Shown: positions 32,263-47,308, counted from the stretch's first letter. The stretch: DNA of 64,000 nucleotides from Sanderia malayensis (GCA_013076295.1 RQOL01000519.1:3396782-3460781), one strand, 5' to 3'. Numbers and translations: made by a program. The notes: generated by a model from the letters alone, not told the origin.

Positions 32263-33166
32263 TCCCAATTTTTCAATCTACCGTCTTAACGACAGGAATA
32301 AAGAACTGTCTTGATTCTCTTAGTAATTGGATGGCATCTCATTTTTTGAAATTAAATAAATCAAAAACGAAGATCTTGGTATTGGCTCCACCCTCTATAC
32401 AAAAACAAGTTGAAATATGTAGTCTTCTCCTTGATAAGGAATGCATACGTAATGTTGATTCAGCTAAGAACCTGGGGATTTGGTTGGATAAGGAATTGAG
32501 CTTGGAATTTCACATCAACAAACTTGTTTCTAAATGTCACTTGACATTGAGAAGCATTGCCAAAATAAAATCTTTTCTACCAACAGATTGCATAAACACA
32601 CTAATTTCTTCTCTCGTTTCATCCAAACTGGTCTACTGCAACTCCCTCCTATATCATATTTCCGAAAATAAACTTCATGCCCTCCAATCTGTTCAAAATG
32701 CTGCAGTACGATTAATTTTTAACCACACAAAATTTGACAGATGTTCCTTATCTCCATTCTTTCTTCAGCTTCATTGGTTGAGGGTGAAAGAGCGCATAAT
32801 TTTCAAAACTTGTTTAATAGTTCATAATTGTATATGGGGGGATGCACCTACGGCCTTGAAAGAAAAAATTACACTTGGAGCCGAAAGAACTACAACCCTT
32901 GTAGTTCCCTCTGGCAAAAGTAAGTATTATGAGAGGTCTTTTTCAAAGGCTGGACCATCTCTTTGGAATATACTGCCTGAAGAGCTTCGCAAAACGCAAG
33001 ACATAGCAAATTTTAAGAAAAAGCTAAAATCGTTTTTACTTATTAATAACATTGATAACTTTTTTAGTTATTGAATTATTTAGTGTCCACTGTTGAGCAA
33101 ACAAACAGGAGATTTCCTGGTTGTAGAAACAGTGAGTAAACAACAATTTATTATTATTGTTATTAT
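32263..33166 (+). mobile_element. 5'-truncated LINE inserted in the satellite
   Basis: This 904-bp insert is flanked by TAAATA (32257-32262 and 33167-33172), part of the satellite monomer. It encodes the end of a reverse transcriptase polyprotein to a stop at 33074: NWMASHFLKLNKSKTKILVL, KNLGIWLDKELSLEFHINKL, LQLHWLRVKERIIFKTCLIV and GPSLWNILPEELRKT. A short trailer and (ATT)n tail follow. It is CR1/L2-like and different from the copy at 30020. The frame is uninterrupted, so the insertion is recent. Confidence 0.88.
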
Positions 33167-33848
33167 TAAATACAGGTAAAATTGACTGACTGAAATACAC
33201 TTTTTTTTCTTGTTTTCCATGATATTAAGATTCATTCCCACAATTTACACACGAATCCACGTAAATACAGTTAAAAATGACTGATCAAAATACACCGTTT
33301 TACTTGTTTTACGTGATGTTGACATTCATTCCCACAATTTACACACGAATTCACATAAATACAGGTAAAGCTGACTGATTAAAATACACCTTTTTTACGT
33401 GTTTTCCGTGATATTGACATTCATTCGCACAATTTACACGCGAATTGACGTAAATACTGGAAAAACTGACTCATTGAAGTACACCTTTTTTACTTGTTTT
33501 CTGTAATATTCACATTCATTCCCACATTCTACACACGATTCCACAAAAATACAGGTAAAATTGATTTATTGAAAAACACCTGTCTTACTTGTTTTTCGTG
33601 ACATTAACATTCAATCCCACAATTGACACATGAATCCACGAAAATACGGATAAAACTGACCAATTGAAATACATCTTTTTTACTTGTCTTACGTGACGTT
33701 GACATTCATTCAAACAATTTACACATGGATAGAGGTAAATACAGGTAAAACTGAATGGTTGAAATATACTTTTTTTTACTTGTTTTCGGTGATATTAGCA
33801 TTCATTCCCACAATTTACAAAGGAATCCAGGTAAATTTAGGTAAAAAT

Positions 33849-36434
33849 GAGTAATTGAGATACACATTTTTAATTATTTTCCGTGATATTAACATTTACA
33901 CCGACAATTTACACATGAATCTACGTAAATACAGCTCAAAATGACTGATCAAAATACACCTTTTTACTTGTTTTACGTGATGTTGACATTCATTCCCACA
34001 ATTTACACATGGATCCACTTAAATACAGGTAAAACTGAGTGATTGAAATTAAACCTTTTTTACTTGTTTTCCGTGATATTAGCATTCATTCCCACAATTT
34101 ACACATGAATCCACGTAAATACAGGTAAAACTGACTGATTTAAATGCACTTTTTTTGCTTGTTTTTCGTGATAATAACATTCATTCCCACAATATACACA
34201 TGAATCTACGTAAATACAGTTAAAAATGACAGATAAATACACACCTTTTTATTTGTTTTACGTGATTTTGACATTCATTCCCACAATTTACACATGAATA
34301 GAGGTAAATACAGGTAAAACTGAATGGTTGAAATACACTTTTTTTTACTTGTTTTCCGTGATATTAGCATTCATTCCCACAATTTACAAAGGAATCCAGG
34401 TAAATTTAGGTAAAAATGAATGATTGAGATACACATTTTTAATTATTTTCCGTGATATTAACATTCACACCGACAATTTACACATGAATCCACGTAAATA
34501 CAGCTCAAAATGACTGATCAAAATACACCTTTTTACTTGTTTTACGTGATGTTGACATTCATTCCCCCAATTGACACATGGATCCACTTAAATACAGGTA
34601 AAACTGAGTGATTTAAATATACCTTTTTTACTTGTTTTCCGTGATATTAACATCCAGTCGCACAATTTATACATTAATCCACGTAGATACAAGTAAAATT
34701 GACTGACTGAAATACACTTTTTTTTCTTGTTTTCCGTGATATTAACATTCATTCCCACAATTTACACACGAATCCACGTAAATACAGTTAAAAATGACTG
34801 ATCAAAATACACCTTTTTACTTGTTTTACGTGATGTTGACATTCATTCCCACAATTTACACATCAATCCATATAAATGCAGGTAAAGCTGACTGATTAAA
34901 ATACACCTTTTTTACGTGTTTTCCATGATATTGACATTCATTCGCACAATTTACACACGAATTGACGTAAATACTGGCAAAACTGACTCATTGAAGTAAA
35001 CCCTTTTTACTTGTTTTCCGTGATATTAGCATTCATTCCCACAATTTACAAAGGAATCCAGGTAAATTTAGGTAAAAATGAATGATTGAGATACACATTT
35101 TTAATTATTTTCCGTGATATTAACATTCACACCGACAATTTACAAACGAATCCACGTGAATACAGCTCAAAATGACTGATCAAAATACACCTTTTTACGT
35201 GTTTTACGTGATGTTGACGTGGTAAAACTGACTGATTGAAATACATATTTCCTACTTGTTTTCAGTGATATTAGCAGTCCTTCCCACAACTTACACCTGA
35301 ATTGACAGAGATACAGGTAAAACTAAATGATCGAAATACACTTTTTTACTTGTTTTACGTGATGTTGACATTCATTCCTACAATTTACACATGGATCCAC
35401 GTAAATACAGGTAAAACTGACTGATTTAATTGCACTTTTTCTGCTTGTTTTTCGTGATAGTGACATTCATTCCCAAAATTTACACACGAATCCAAGTAAG
35501 TACATGTAGAACTGACTGATTGAAATACACCTCTTTTACCTGTTTTCCGTGATAGTGACATTCGTTCCCACAATATACACGCTAATTCAAGTAAATACGG
35601 GTAAAACTGATTGATTGAAATACACCTTTTTACTTTTTCTCCGTCATGTTAACATTCATTCTCAAAATTTACCTATGAATCCAGGAAAATACAGTTAAAA
35701 TTGACCTATTGGAATACACCTCTTTTGCTTGTTTTCCGTGATATTAACATTGATCCCCACAATTTACACATGATTAGAGGTAAATAGCTACAGGTAAAAC
35801 TGAGTGATTTAAATGCACTTTTTCTGCTTGTTTTTCGTGATAATAACATTCATTCCCACAATATACACATGAATCTACGTAAATAAAGTTAAAAATGACA
35901 GATCAACACATACCTTTTTATTTGTTTTACGTGATTTTGACATTCATTCCCACAATTTACACATGAATGGAGATAAATGCTGGTAAGACTGACGGATTGA
36001 AATACACAGTTGTTACTTTTTTCCGTGATATTTACATTCATTCTCACCATTTACACATGAATCCACAGAAATACGGGTAAAACTGACTGATTGAAAATAC
36101 CTTTTTTACCTGCTTTCCGTGATAGTGACATTCATTTCCACAATTAACACACGAATCGACATAAATACAGGTAAAACTGAGTGATTGAAATAAAACCTTT
36201 TTTACTTGTTTTCCGTGATATTAACAATACAGTTAAACATGACTGATCAAAATACACCTTTTTACTTGTTTTACGTGATGTTGGCATTCATTCTCACAAT
36301 ATACACATGATTAGAGGTAAATAGCTACATGTAATACTGAATGGTTGAAATACACTTTTTTTTACTTGTTTTCGGTGATATTAGCATTCATTCCCACAAT
36401 TTACAAAGGAATCCAGGTAAATTTAGGTAAAAAT
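33849..36434. repeat. higher-order repeat copy 1
   Basis: This 2586-bp unit of about 27 monomers is marked by the variant GAGTAATTGAG at its left limit and by one shortened monomer (GTTGACGTGGTAAAACTG). It matches copies 2 and 4 nearly base for base. Confidence 0.9.
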
Positions 36435-39019
36435 GAGTAATTGAGATACACATTTTTAATTATTTTCCGTGATATTAACATTCACACCGACAATTTACAC
36501 ATGAATCTACGTAAATACAGCTCAAAATGACTGATCAAAATACACCTTTTTACTTGTTTTACGTGATGTTGACATTCATTCCCACAATTTACACATGGAT
36601 CCACTTAAATACAGGTAAAACTGAGTTATTGAAATAAAACCTTTTTTACTTGTTTTCCGTGATATTAGCATTCATTCCCACAATTTACACATGAATCCAC
36701 GTAAATACAGGTAAAACTGACTGATTTAAATGCACTTTTTTTGCTTGTTTTTCGTGATAATAACATTCATTCCCACAATATACACATGAATCTACGTAAA
36801 TACAGTTAAAAATGACAGATAAATACACACCTTTTTATTTGTTTTACGTGATTTTGACATTCATTCCCACAATTTACACATGAATAGAGGTAAATACAGG
36901 TAAAACTGAATGGTTGAAATACACTTTTTTTTACTTGTTTTCCGTGATATTAGCATTCATTCCCACAATTTACAAAGGAATCCAGGTAAATTTAGGTAAA
37001 AATGAATGATTGAGATACACATTTTTAATTATTTTCCGTGATATTAACATTCACACCGACAATTTACACATGAATCCACGTAAATACAGCTCAAAATGAC
37101 TGATCAAAATACACCTTTTTACTTGTTTTACGTGATGTTGACATTCATTCCCCCAATTGACACATGGATCCACTTAAATACAGGTAAAACTGAGTGATTT
37201 AAATATACCTTTTTTACTTGTTTTCCGTGATATTAACATCCAGTCGCACAATTTATACATTAATCCACGTAGATACAAGTAAAATTGACTGACTGAAATA
37301 CACTTTTTTTTCTTGTTTTCCGTGATATTAACATTCATTCCCACAATTTACACACGAATCCACGTAAATACAGTTAAAAATGACTGATCAAAATACACCT
37401 TTTTACTTGTTTTACGTGATGTTGACATTCATTCCCACAATTTACACATCAATCCATATAAATGCAGGTAAAGCTGACTGATTAAAATACACCTTTTTTA
37501 CGTGTTTTCCATGATATTGACATTCATTCGCACAATTTACACACGAATTGACGTAAATACTGGCAAAACTGACTCATTGAAGTACACCTTTTTACTTGTT
37601 TTCCGTGATATTAGCATTCATTCCCACAATTTACAAAGGAATCCAGGTAAATTTAGGTAAAAATGAATGATTGAGATACACATTTTTAATTATTTTCCGT
37701 GATATTAACATTCACACCGACAATTTACAAACGAATCCACGTGAATACAGCTCAAAATGACTGATCAAAATACACCTTTTTACTTGTTTTACGTGATGTT
37801 GACGTGGTAAAACTGACTGATTGAAATACATATTTCCTACTTGTTTTCAGTGATATTAGCAGTCCTTCCCACAACTTACACCTGAATTGACAGAGATACA
37901 GGTAAAACTAAATGATCGAAATACACTTTTTTACTTGTTTTACGTGATGTTGACATTCATTCCTACAATTTACACATGGATCCACGTAAATACAGGTAAA
38001 ACTGACTGATTTAATTGCACTTTTTCTGCTTGTTTTTCGTGATAGTGACATTCATTCCCAAAATTTACACACGAATCCAAGTAAGTACATGTAGAACTGA
38101 CTGATTGAAATACACCTCTTTTACCTGTTTTCCGTGATAGTGACATTCGTTCCCACAATATACACGCTAATTCAAGTAAATACGGGTAAAACTGATTGAT
38201 TGAAATACACCTTTTTACTTTTTCTCCGTCATGTTAACATTCATTCTCAAAATTTACCTATGAATCCAGGAAAATACAGTTAAAATTGACCTATTGGAAT
38301 ACACCTCTTTTGCTTGTTTTCCGTGATATTAACATTGATCCCCACAATTTACACATGATTAGAGGTAAATAGCTACAGGTAAAACTGAGTGATTTAAATG
38401 CACTTTTTCTGCTTGTTTTTCGTGATAATAACATTCATTCCCACAATATACACATGAATCTACGTAAATAAAGTTAAAAATGACAGATCAACACATACCT
38501 TTTTATTTGTTTTACGTGATTTTGACATTCATTCCCACAATTTACACATGAATGGAGATAAATGCTGGTAAGACTGACGGATTGAAATACACAGTTGTTA
38601 CTTTTTTCCGTGATATTTACATTCATTCTCACAATTTACACATGAATCCACAGAAATACGGGTAAAACTGACTGATTGAAAATACCTTTTTTACCTGCTT
38701 TCCGTGATAGTGACATTCATTTCCACAATTAACACACGAATCGACATAAATACAGGTAAAACTGAGTGATTGAAATAAAACCTTTTTTACTTGTTTTCCG
38801 TGATATTAACAATACAGTTAAACATGACTGATCAAAATACACCTTTTTACTTGTTTTACGTGATGTTGGCATTCATTCTCACAATATACACATGATTAGA
38901 GGTAAATAGCTACATGTAATACTGAATGGTTGAAATACACTTTTTTTTACTTGTTTTCGGTGATATTAGCATTCATTCCCACAATTTACAAAGGAATCCA
39001 GGTAAATTTAGGTAAAAAT
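36435..39019. repeat. higher-order repeat copy 2
   Basis: This 2585-bp copy has the same internal order of monomer variants as copy 1, with only scattered substitutions. Confidence 0.9.
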
Positions 39020-40751
39020 GAGTAATTGAGATACACATTTTTAATTATTTTCCGTGATATTAGCATTCACACCGACAATTTACACACGAATCCACGTAAA
39101 TACAGTTAAAAATGACTGATCAAAATACACCTTTTTACTTGTTTTACGTGATGTTGACATTCATTCCCACAATTTACACATCAATCCATATAAATGCAGG
39201 TAAAGCTGACTGATTAAAATACACCTTTTTTACGTGTTTTCCATGATATTGACATTCATTCGCACAATTTACACACGAATTGACGTAAATACTGGCAAAA
39301 CTGACTCATTGAAGTACACCTTTTTACTTGTTTTCCGTGATATTAGCATTCATTCCCACAATTTACAAAGGAATCCAGGTAAATTTAGGTAAAAATGAAT
39401 GATTGAGATACACATTTTTAATTATTTTCCGTGATATTAACATTCACACCGACAATTTACAAACGAATCCACGTGAATACAGCTCAAAATGACTGATCAA
39501 AATACACCTTTTTACGTGTTTTACGTGATGTTGACGTGGTAAAACTGACTGATTGAAATACATATTTCCTACTTGTTTTCAGTGATATTAGCAGTCCTTC
39601 CCACAACTTACACCTGAATTGACAGAGATACAGGTAAAACTAAATGATCGAAATACACTTTTTTACTTGTTTTACGTGATGTTGACATTCATTCCTACAA
39701 CTTACACATGGATCCACGTAAATACAGGTAAAACTGACTGATTTAATTGCACTTTTTCTGCTTGTTTTTCGTGATAGTGACATTCATTCCCAAAATTTAC
39801 ACACGAATCCAAGTAAGTACATGTAGAACTGACTGATTGAAATACACCTCTTTTACCTGTTTTCCGTGATAGTGACATTCGTTCCCACAATATACACGCT
39901 AATTCAAGTAAATACGGGTAAAACTGATTGATTGAAATACACCTTTTTACTTTTTCTCCGTCATGTTAACATTCATTCTCAAAATTTACCTATGAATCCA
40001 GGAAAATACAGTTAAAATTGACCTATTGGAATACACCTCTTTTGCTTGTTTTCCGTGATATTAACATTGATCCCCACAATTTACACATGATTAGAGGTAA
40101 ATAGCTACAGGTAAAACTGAGTGATTTAAATGCACTTTTTCTGCTTGTTTTTCGTGATAATAACATTCATTCCCACAATATACACATGAATCTACGTAAA
40201 TAAAGTTAAAAATGACAGATCAACACATACCTTTTTATTTGTTTTACGTGATTTTGACATTCATTCCCACAATTTACACATGAATGGAGATAAATGCTGG
40301 TAAGACTGACGGATTGAAATACACAGTTGTTACTTTTTTCCGTGATATTTACATTCATTCTCACAATTTACACATGAATCCACAGAAATACGGGTAAAAC
40401 TGACTGATTGAAAATACCTTTTTTACCTGCTTTCCGTGATAGTGACATTCATTTCCACAATTAACACACGAATCGACATAAATACAGGTAAAACTGAGTG
40501 ATTGAAATAAAACCTTTTTTACTTGTTTTCCGTGATATTAACAGTACAGTTAAACATGACTGATCAAAATACACCTTTTTACTTGTTTTACGTGATGTTG
40601 GCATTCATTCTCACAATATACACATGATTAGAGGTAAATAGCTACATGTAATACTGAATGGTTGAAATACACTTTTTTTTACTTGTTTTCGGTGATATTA
40701 GCATTCATTCCCACAATTTACAAAGGAATCCAGGTAAATTTAGGTAAAAAT
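39020..40751. repeat. higher-order repeat copy 3, missing 853 bp
   Basis: This copy is 1732 bp. It follows the common order for about 60 bp, then jumps near 39070 to the position 853 bp further on in the other copies, keeping monomer phase. Confidence 0.9.
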
Positions 40752-43336
40752 GAGTAATTGAGATACACATTTTTAATTATTTTCCGTGATATTAACATTC
40801 ACACCGACAATTTACACATGAATCTACATAAATACAGCTCAAAATGACTGATCAAAATACACCTTTTTACTTGTTTTACGTGATGTTGACATTCATTCCC
40901 ACAATTTACACATGGATCCACTTAAATACAGGTAAAACTGAGTGATTGAAATAAAACCTTTTTTACTTGTTTTCCGTGATATTAGCATTCATTCCCACAA
41001 TTTACACATGAATCCACGTAAATACAGGTAAAACTGACTGATTTAAATGCACTTTTTTTGCTTGTTTTTCGTGATAATAACATTCATTCCCACAATATAC
41101 ACATGAATCTACGTAAATACAGTTAAAAATGACAGATAAATACACACCTTTTTATTTGTTTTACGTGATTTTGACATTCATTCCCACAATTTACACATGA
41201 ATAGAGGTAAATACAGGTAAAACTGAATGGTTGAAATACACTTTTTTTTACTTGTTTTCCGTGATATTAGCATTCATTCCCACAATTTACAAAGGAATCC
41301 AGGTAAATTTAGGTAAAAATGAATGATTGAGATACACATTTTTAATTATTTTCCGTGATATTAACATTCACACCGACAATTTACACATGAATCCACGTAA
41401 ATACAGCTCAAAATGACTGATCAAAATACACCTTTTTACTTGTTTTACGTGATGTTGACATTCATTCCCCCAATTGACACATGGATCCACTTAAATACAG
41501 GTAAAACTGAGTGATTTAAATATACCTTTTTTACTTGTTTTCCGTGATATTAACATCCAGTCGCACAATTTATACATTAATCCACGTAGATACAAGTAAA
41601 ATTGACTGACTGAAATACACTTTTTTTTCTTGTTTTCCGTGATATTAACATTCATTCCCACAATTTACACACGAATCCACGTAAATACAGTTAAAAATGA
41701 CTGATCAAAATACACCTTTTTACTTGTTTTACGTGATGTTGACATTCATTCCCACAATTTACACATCAATCCATATAAATGCAGGTAAAGCTGACTGATT
41801 AAAATACACCTTTTTTACGTGTTTTCCATGATATTGACATTCATTCGCACAATTTACACACGAATTGACGTAAATACTGGCAAAACTGACTCATTGAAGT
41901 ACACCTTTTTACTTGTTTTCCGTGATATTAGCATTCATTCCCACAATTTACAAAGGAATCCAGGTAAATTTAGGTAAAAATGAATGATTGAGATACACAT
42001 TTTTAATTATTTTCCGTGATATTAACATTCACACCGACAATTTACAAACGAATCCACGTGAATACAGCTCAAAATGACTGATCAAAATACACCTTTTTAC
42101 TTGTTTTACGTGATGTTGACGTGGTAAAACTGACTGATTGAAATACATATTTCCTACTTGTTTTCAGTGATATTAGCAGTCCTTCCCACAACTTACACCT
42201 GAATTGACAGAGATACAGGTAAAACTAAATGATCGAAATACACTTTTTTACTTGTTTTACGTGATGTTGACATTCATTCCTACAATTTACACATGGATCC
42301 ACGTAAATACAGGTAAAACTGACTGATTTAATTGCACTTTTTCTGCTTATTTTTCGTGATAGTGACATTCATTCCCAAAATTTACACACGAATCCAAGTA
42401 AGTACATGTAGAACTGACTGATTGAAATACACCTCTTTTACCTGTTTTCCGTGATAGTGACATTCGTTCCCACAATATACACGCTAATTCAAGTAAATAC
42501 GGGTAAAACTGATTGATTGAAATACACCTTTTTACTTTTTCTCCGTCATGTTAACATTCATTCTCAAAATTTACCTATGAATCCAGGAAAATACAGTTAA
42601 AATTGACCTATTGGAATACACCTCTTTTGCTTGTTTTCCGTGATATTAACATTGATCCCCACAATTTACACATGATTAGAGGTAAATAGCTACAGGTAAA
42701 ACTGAGTGATTTAAATGCACTTTTTCTGCTTGTTTTTCGTGATAATAACATTCATTCCCACAATATACACATGAATCTACGTAAATAAAGTTAAAAATGA
42801 CAGATCAACACATACCTTTTTATTTGTTTTACGTGATTTTGACATTCATTCCCACAATTTACACATGAATGGAGATAAATGCTGGTAAGACTGACGGATT
42901 GAAATACACAGTTGTTACTTTTTTCCGTGATATTTACATTCATTCTCACAATTTACACATGAATCCACAGAAATACAGGTAAAACTGACTGATTGAAAAT
43001 ACCTTTTTCACCTGCTTTCCGTGATAGTGACATTCATTTCCACAATTAACACACGAATCGACATAAATACAGGTAAAACTGAGTGATTGAAATAAAACCT
43101 TTTTTACTTGTTTTCCGTGATATTAACAATACAGTTAAACATGACTGATCAAAATACACTTTTTTACTTGTTTTACGTGATGTTGGCATTCATTCTCACA
43201 ATATACACATGATTAGAGGTAAATAGCTACATGTAATACTGAATGGTTGAAATACACTTTTCTTTACTTGTTTTCTGTGATATTAGCATTCATTCCCACA
43301 ATTTACAAAGGAATCCAGGAAAATTTAGGTAAAAAT
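40752..43336. repeat. higher-order repeat copy 4
   Basis: This 2585-bp copy carries a few private changes. After about 43.4 kb the order breaks down into diverged monomers. Confidence 0.88.
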
Positions 43337-46300
43337 GAATGATTGAGATACACATTTTTAATTATTTTCCGTGATATTAACATTCACACCGACAATTTAC
43401 ACATGAAACCACGTAAATACAGCTCAAAATGACTGATCAAAATACACCTTTTTACCTGTTTTACGGGATGTTGACATTCATTCCCACAATTTACACATGG
43501 ATCCACGTAAATACTGGAAAAACTGACTCATTGAAGTACACCTTTTTTTACTTCTTTTTTGTGATATTGAAATTCATTCCCACATTCTACACACGAATCC
43601 ACAAAAATACCGGTAAAACTGATATATTGAAAAACACCTGTCTTACTTGTTTTTCGTGACATTAACAATCAATCCCACAATTGTCACATGAATCCACGAA
43701 AATACGGATAAAACTGACCAATTGAAATATATCTTTTTTACTTGTTTTCCGTGATGTTGACATTCATTCCCACAATTTACAAATGGATCCACGTAAATAC
43801 AGGTACAACTGACTGATTTAAATGCATGTTTTCTGTTTTTTTCGTGATAATAACATTCATTCCCACAATATACACATGAATCTACGTAAATACCGTTAAA
43901 AATGACAGATCAACACACACCTTTTTATTTGTTTTACGTGATTTTGACATTCATTCCCACAATTTACACATGAATAGAGATAAATGCTGGTAAGACTGAC
44001 GGATTGAAATACAAAGTTGTTCCTTTTTTCCGTGATATTTACATTCATTCTCATAATTTACATATGAATCCACAAAAATACAGGTAAAAGTGACATATTG
44101 AAAATACCTTTTTTACCTGTTTTCCGTGATAGTGACATTCATTCCCACAATTTACACACGAATCCACGTAAATACAGCTCAAAATGACTGATCAAAATAC
44201 ACCTTTTTACTTGTTTTACGTGATGTTGACATTCATTCCCACAATTTACACATGGATCCACGTAAATACAGGTAAAACTGACTGATTGAAATACATATTT
44301 CCTACTTGTTTTCAGTGATATTAGCAGTCCTTCCCATAACTTACACCTGAATTGACAGAGATACAGGTAAAACTAAATGATCGAAATACACGTTTTTACT
44401 TGTTTTCCGTGATACTGGCATTCATTCCCACAATTTACACATGAATCCACGTAAATACAGGTAAAACTGACTGATTTAAATGCACTTTTTCTGCTTGTTT
44501 TTCGTGATAATAACATTCATTCACACAATGTACACATGAATCTACGTAAATACAGTTAAAAATGACAGATCAACACACACCTTTTTATTTGTTTTACGTG
44601 ATTTTGACATTCATTCCCACCATTTACACATGAGCAGAGATAAATACTGGTAAGACTGACGGATTGAAATACACAATTGTTACTTTTTTCCGTGATACTT
44701 ACATTCATTCTCCAAATTTACACATTAATCAACAAAATAAACAGATAAAACTGACCAGTTGAAAATACCTTTTTTACCTGTTTTCCGTGATAGTGACATT
44801 CATTCCCAAAATTTACACACGAATCCAAGTAATTACATGTAAAACTGACTGATTGAAATACACCTCTTTTACCTGTTTTCTGTGATAGTGACATTCGTTC
44901 CCACAATATACACGCGAATTCAAGTAAATACGGGTAAAACTGATTGATTGAAATACACCTTTTTACTTTTTCTCCGTCATGTTAACATTCATTCTCAAAA
45001 TTTACCTATGAATCCAGGAAAATACAGTTAAAATTGACCTATTGAAATACACCTCTTTTGCTTGTTTTCCGTAATATTAACATTAATCCCCACAACTTAC
45101 ACATGAATTTACAGAAATACAAGTAAAACTGACTGATTGAATTAAACTTTTTTTACTCGCTTTCCGTGATAATAACATTCATTCCCACACTTTACACATG
45201 AATCCACAAAAATACAGGTACAATTGAGTTATTGAAATACACCTTTCTCACTTTTTTCTCGTGACATTAACATTCATTCCCACAATTTCCACATGAATCC
45301 ACGTAAATACAGTTAAAAATGACTGATCAAAATACACCTTTTTACTTGTCTTACGTGATGTTGACATTCATTCCCACAATTTACACATGAATAGAAGTAA
45401 ATACTGGTAAAACTGACTGATTGAAATAGACAGTTGTTACTTTTTTCCGTGATAATGACATTCATTCCCACAATTTACACACTAATTCAGGTAAATACGG
45501 GTAAAACTGATTGATTGAAATACACAGTTGTTACTTTTTTTCCGTGATATTTACATTCACTCTCGCAATTTACAGATGAATCCACAAAAGTAGAGGTAAA
45601 ATTGACTGAATGAAATACACATCTTTTACTTGTTTTCCGTGATATTGACATTGATTCCGAAATTTACACATGAATAGAGGTAAATACTGGTAAAACTGAC
45701 TGATTGAAATAGACAGTTGTTACTTTTTTTCCGTGATAGTGACATTCATTCCCACAATTTAAACACTAATTCAGGTAAATACGGGTAAAACTGATTAAAT
45801 ACTGGTAAAACTGACTGATTGAAATACACAGTTGTTACTTTTTTTCCGTGATATTTACATTCACTCTCACAATTTACAGATGAATCCACAAAAGTACAGG
45901 TAAAATTGACTGAATGAAATACACATCTTTTACTTGTTTTCCGTGATATTGACATTGATTCCGAAATTTACACATGAATAGAGGTAAATACTGGTAAAAC
46001 TGACTGATTGAAATAGACAGTTGTTACTTTTTTTCCGTGATAGTGACATTCATTCCCACAATTTAAACACTAATTCAGGTAAATACGGGTAAAACTGATT
46101 GATTGAAATACAGCTTTTTTACATTTTTTCCGTGATGTTAACGTTAATTCCCACAATTAACACATGAATTGGTGTAAATACTGGTAAAACTGACTGATTG
46201 AAATACACAGTTGTTACTTTTTTTCCGTGATATTTACATTCACTCTCACAATTTACACATGAATTCACAAAAGTACAGGTAAAATTGACTGAATGAAATA

Positions 46301-46552
46301 CACACCTTTTACTTGTTTTCCGTGATATTGACATTCATTCCGAAATTGACACATGTTCCACGAAAATACAGTTAAAACTGACTAATTGAAATACACCTTT
46401 TTTCCTTCTTTTCAGTGATATTAGCATTCCTTCCCACAATTTACACATAAATCTTTTTTGGCTTCAGAGCTCGTTCGGAGCGGACGTGTCTTTAACAGCT
46501 GGAGGCATTGCCTACTAAAACGCTATATGCAGAAGTTAAGGTTTTTGTGAAG

Positions 46553-47188
46553 AGTCATTAGGGAGTTTAAGCACGCGCAACCTAAACGTTAACGTTAACG
46601 TTAGCTGCTAACGTTTTCAGAAATTGTTTGCACTTCCCACCCGCTCCCACGCTTCCCGCATTTTAAAGCCGTAAAACACTGATGCCAAAACTTCTCTTAG
46701 CAATGAATAACCAGGGTTTCTCAACCACTTAAATATCTTCATTGAATAAATTCACATTTGTTAGTCATTCTTAGCAACTCAAATGAAAATTATAACCAAA
46801 TATCTCAAATATATGACATTAATACCGCCATCGCTGTTGATGAGTTTTCGGCCTAAATTTTATCTAAAATTGAACGCATGTATTTTCACAAGTTAAACAA
46901 AAATATAGAAGTTTAATACCATATAATTTATCTACTAGCCTTCTATAAGATCGACACAGTTGTCTGAGAATCCATATAAATACAATAAACAATTTTTCCA
47001 GAAAGAAAGTGCAAAAAGAAGTTAACGTTTTGACAAAACGTTACGGATGCTGACCTAAGGACACAGATTGCTGCCCAAAACGTTAGCAGAATTGGGGATG
47101 TCCCTTTGCGCTTGCGCAATGCGGAAAATTTGGGAGCTAACCTTAACGTTTACGTTAGCGTTGTGGTTGCTTAAACTCCCTAATGACT
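46553..47188. mobile_element. MITE-like inverted-repeat element
   Basis: AGTCATTAGGGAGTTTAAGC (46553-46572) is exactly inverted at 47169-47188. Subterminal parts also correspond (CTAACGTT-rich runs, CGCGCAACC/GGTTGC). The element is 636 bp with no coding frame. If TA is the target, the mobile part would be GGGAGTTTAAGCA..TGCTTAAACTCCC; the duplication is not settled because the outer six bases are also palindromic. Ends of this kind remind me of abundant cnidarian MITEs. Confidence 0.6.
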
Positions 47189-47308
47189 GGAGGGGAACCG
47201 TAACAAATGCGGTGTAGATATTCTTTTCCTGATTTTTGAGCCTATAGCGTTGAATAAACAGTTTTTTCTACGAAATAAAAGTTTTGGTGAAGGGCCTAAT
47301 ACATCAGC

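Larger units (their letters stand above)
33167..46452. repeat. 95-bp satellite, main block
   Basis: Tandem monomers of 94-95 bp share the core ATTCATTCCCACAATTTACA, then CATGAATCCACGTAAATACA, GGTAAAACTGACTGATTGAA, ATACACC..TTTTTACTTG and TTTTCCGTGATATT. Monomers vary by substitutions and occasional truncation. From about 33.75 to 43.4 kb they are organised in a higher-order repeat; outside that they are unordered and more diverged. There are no genes. Short minus-strand frames crossing two monomers are repeat artefacts. Confidence 0.95.

Noticed and set aside
33167..46452. CRISPR-like or regulatory tandem array
   Set aside because: Units are contiguous 94-95-bp monomers without unique spacers; the genome is eukaryotic. 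It is satellite DNA.
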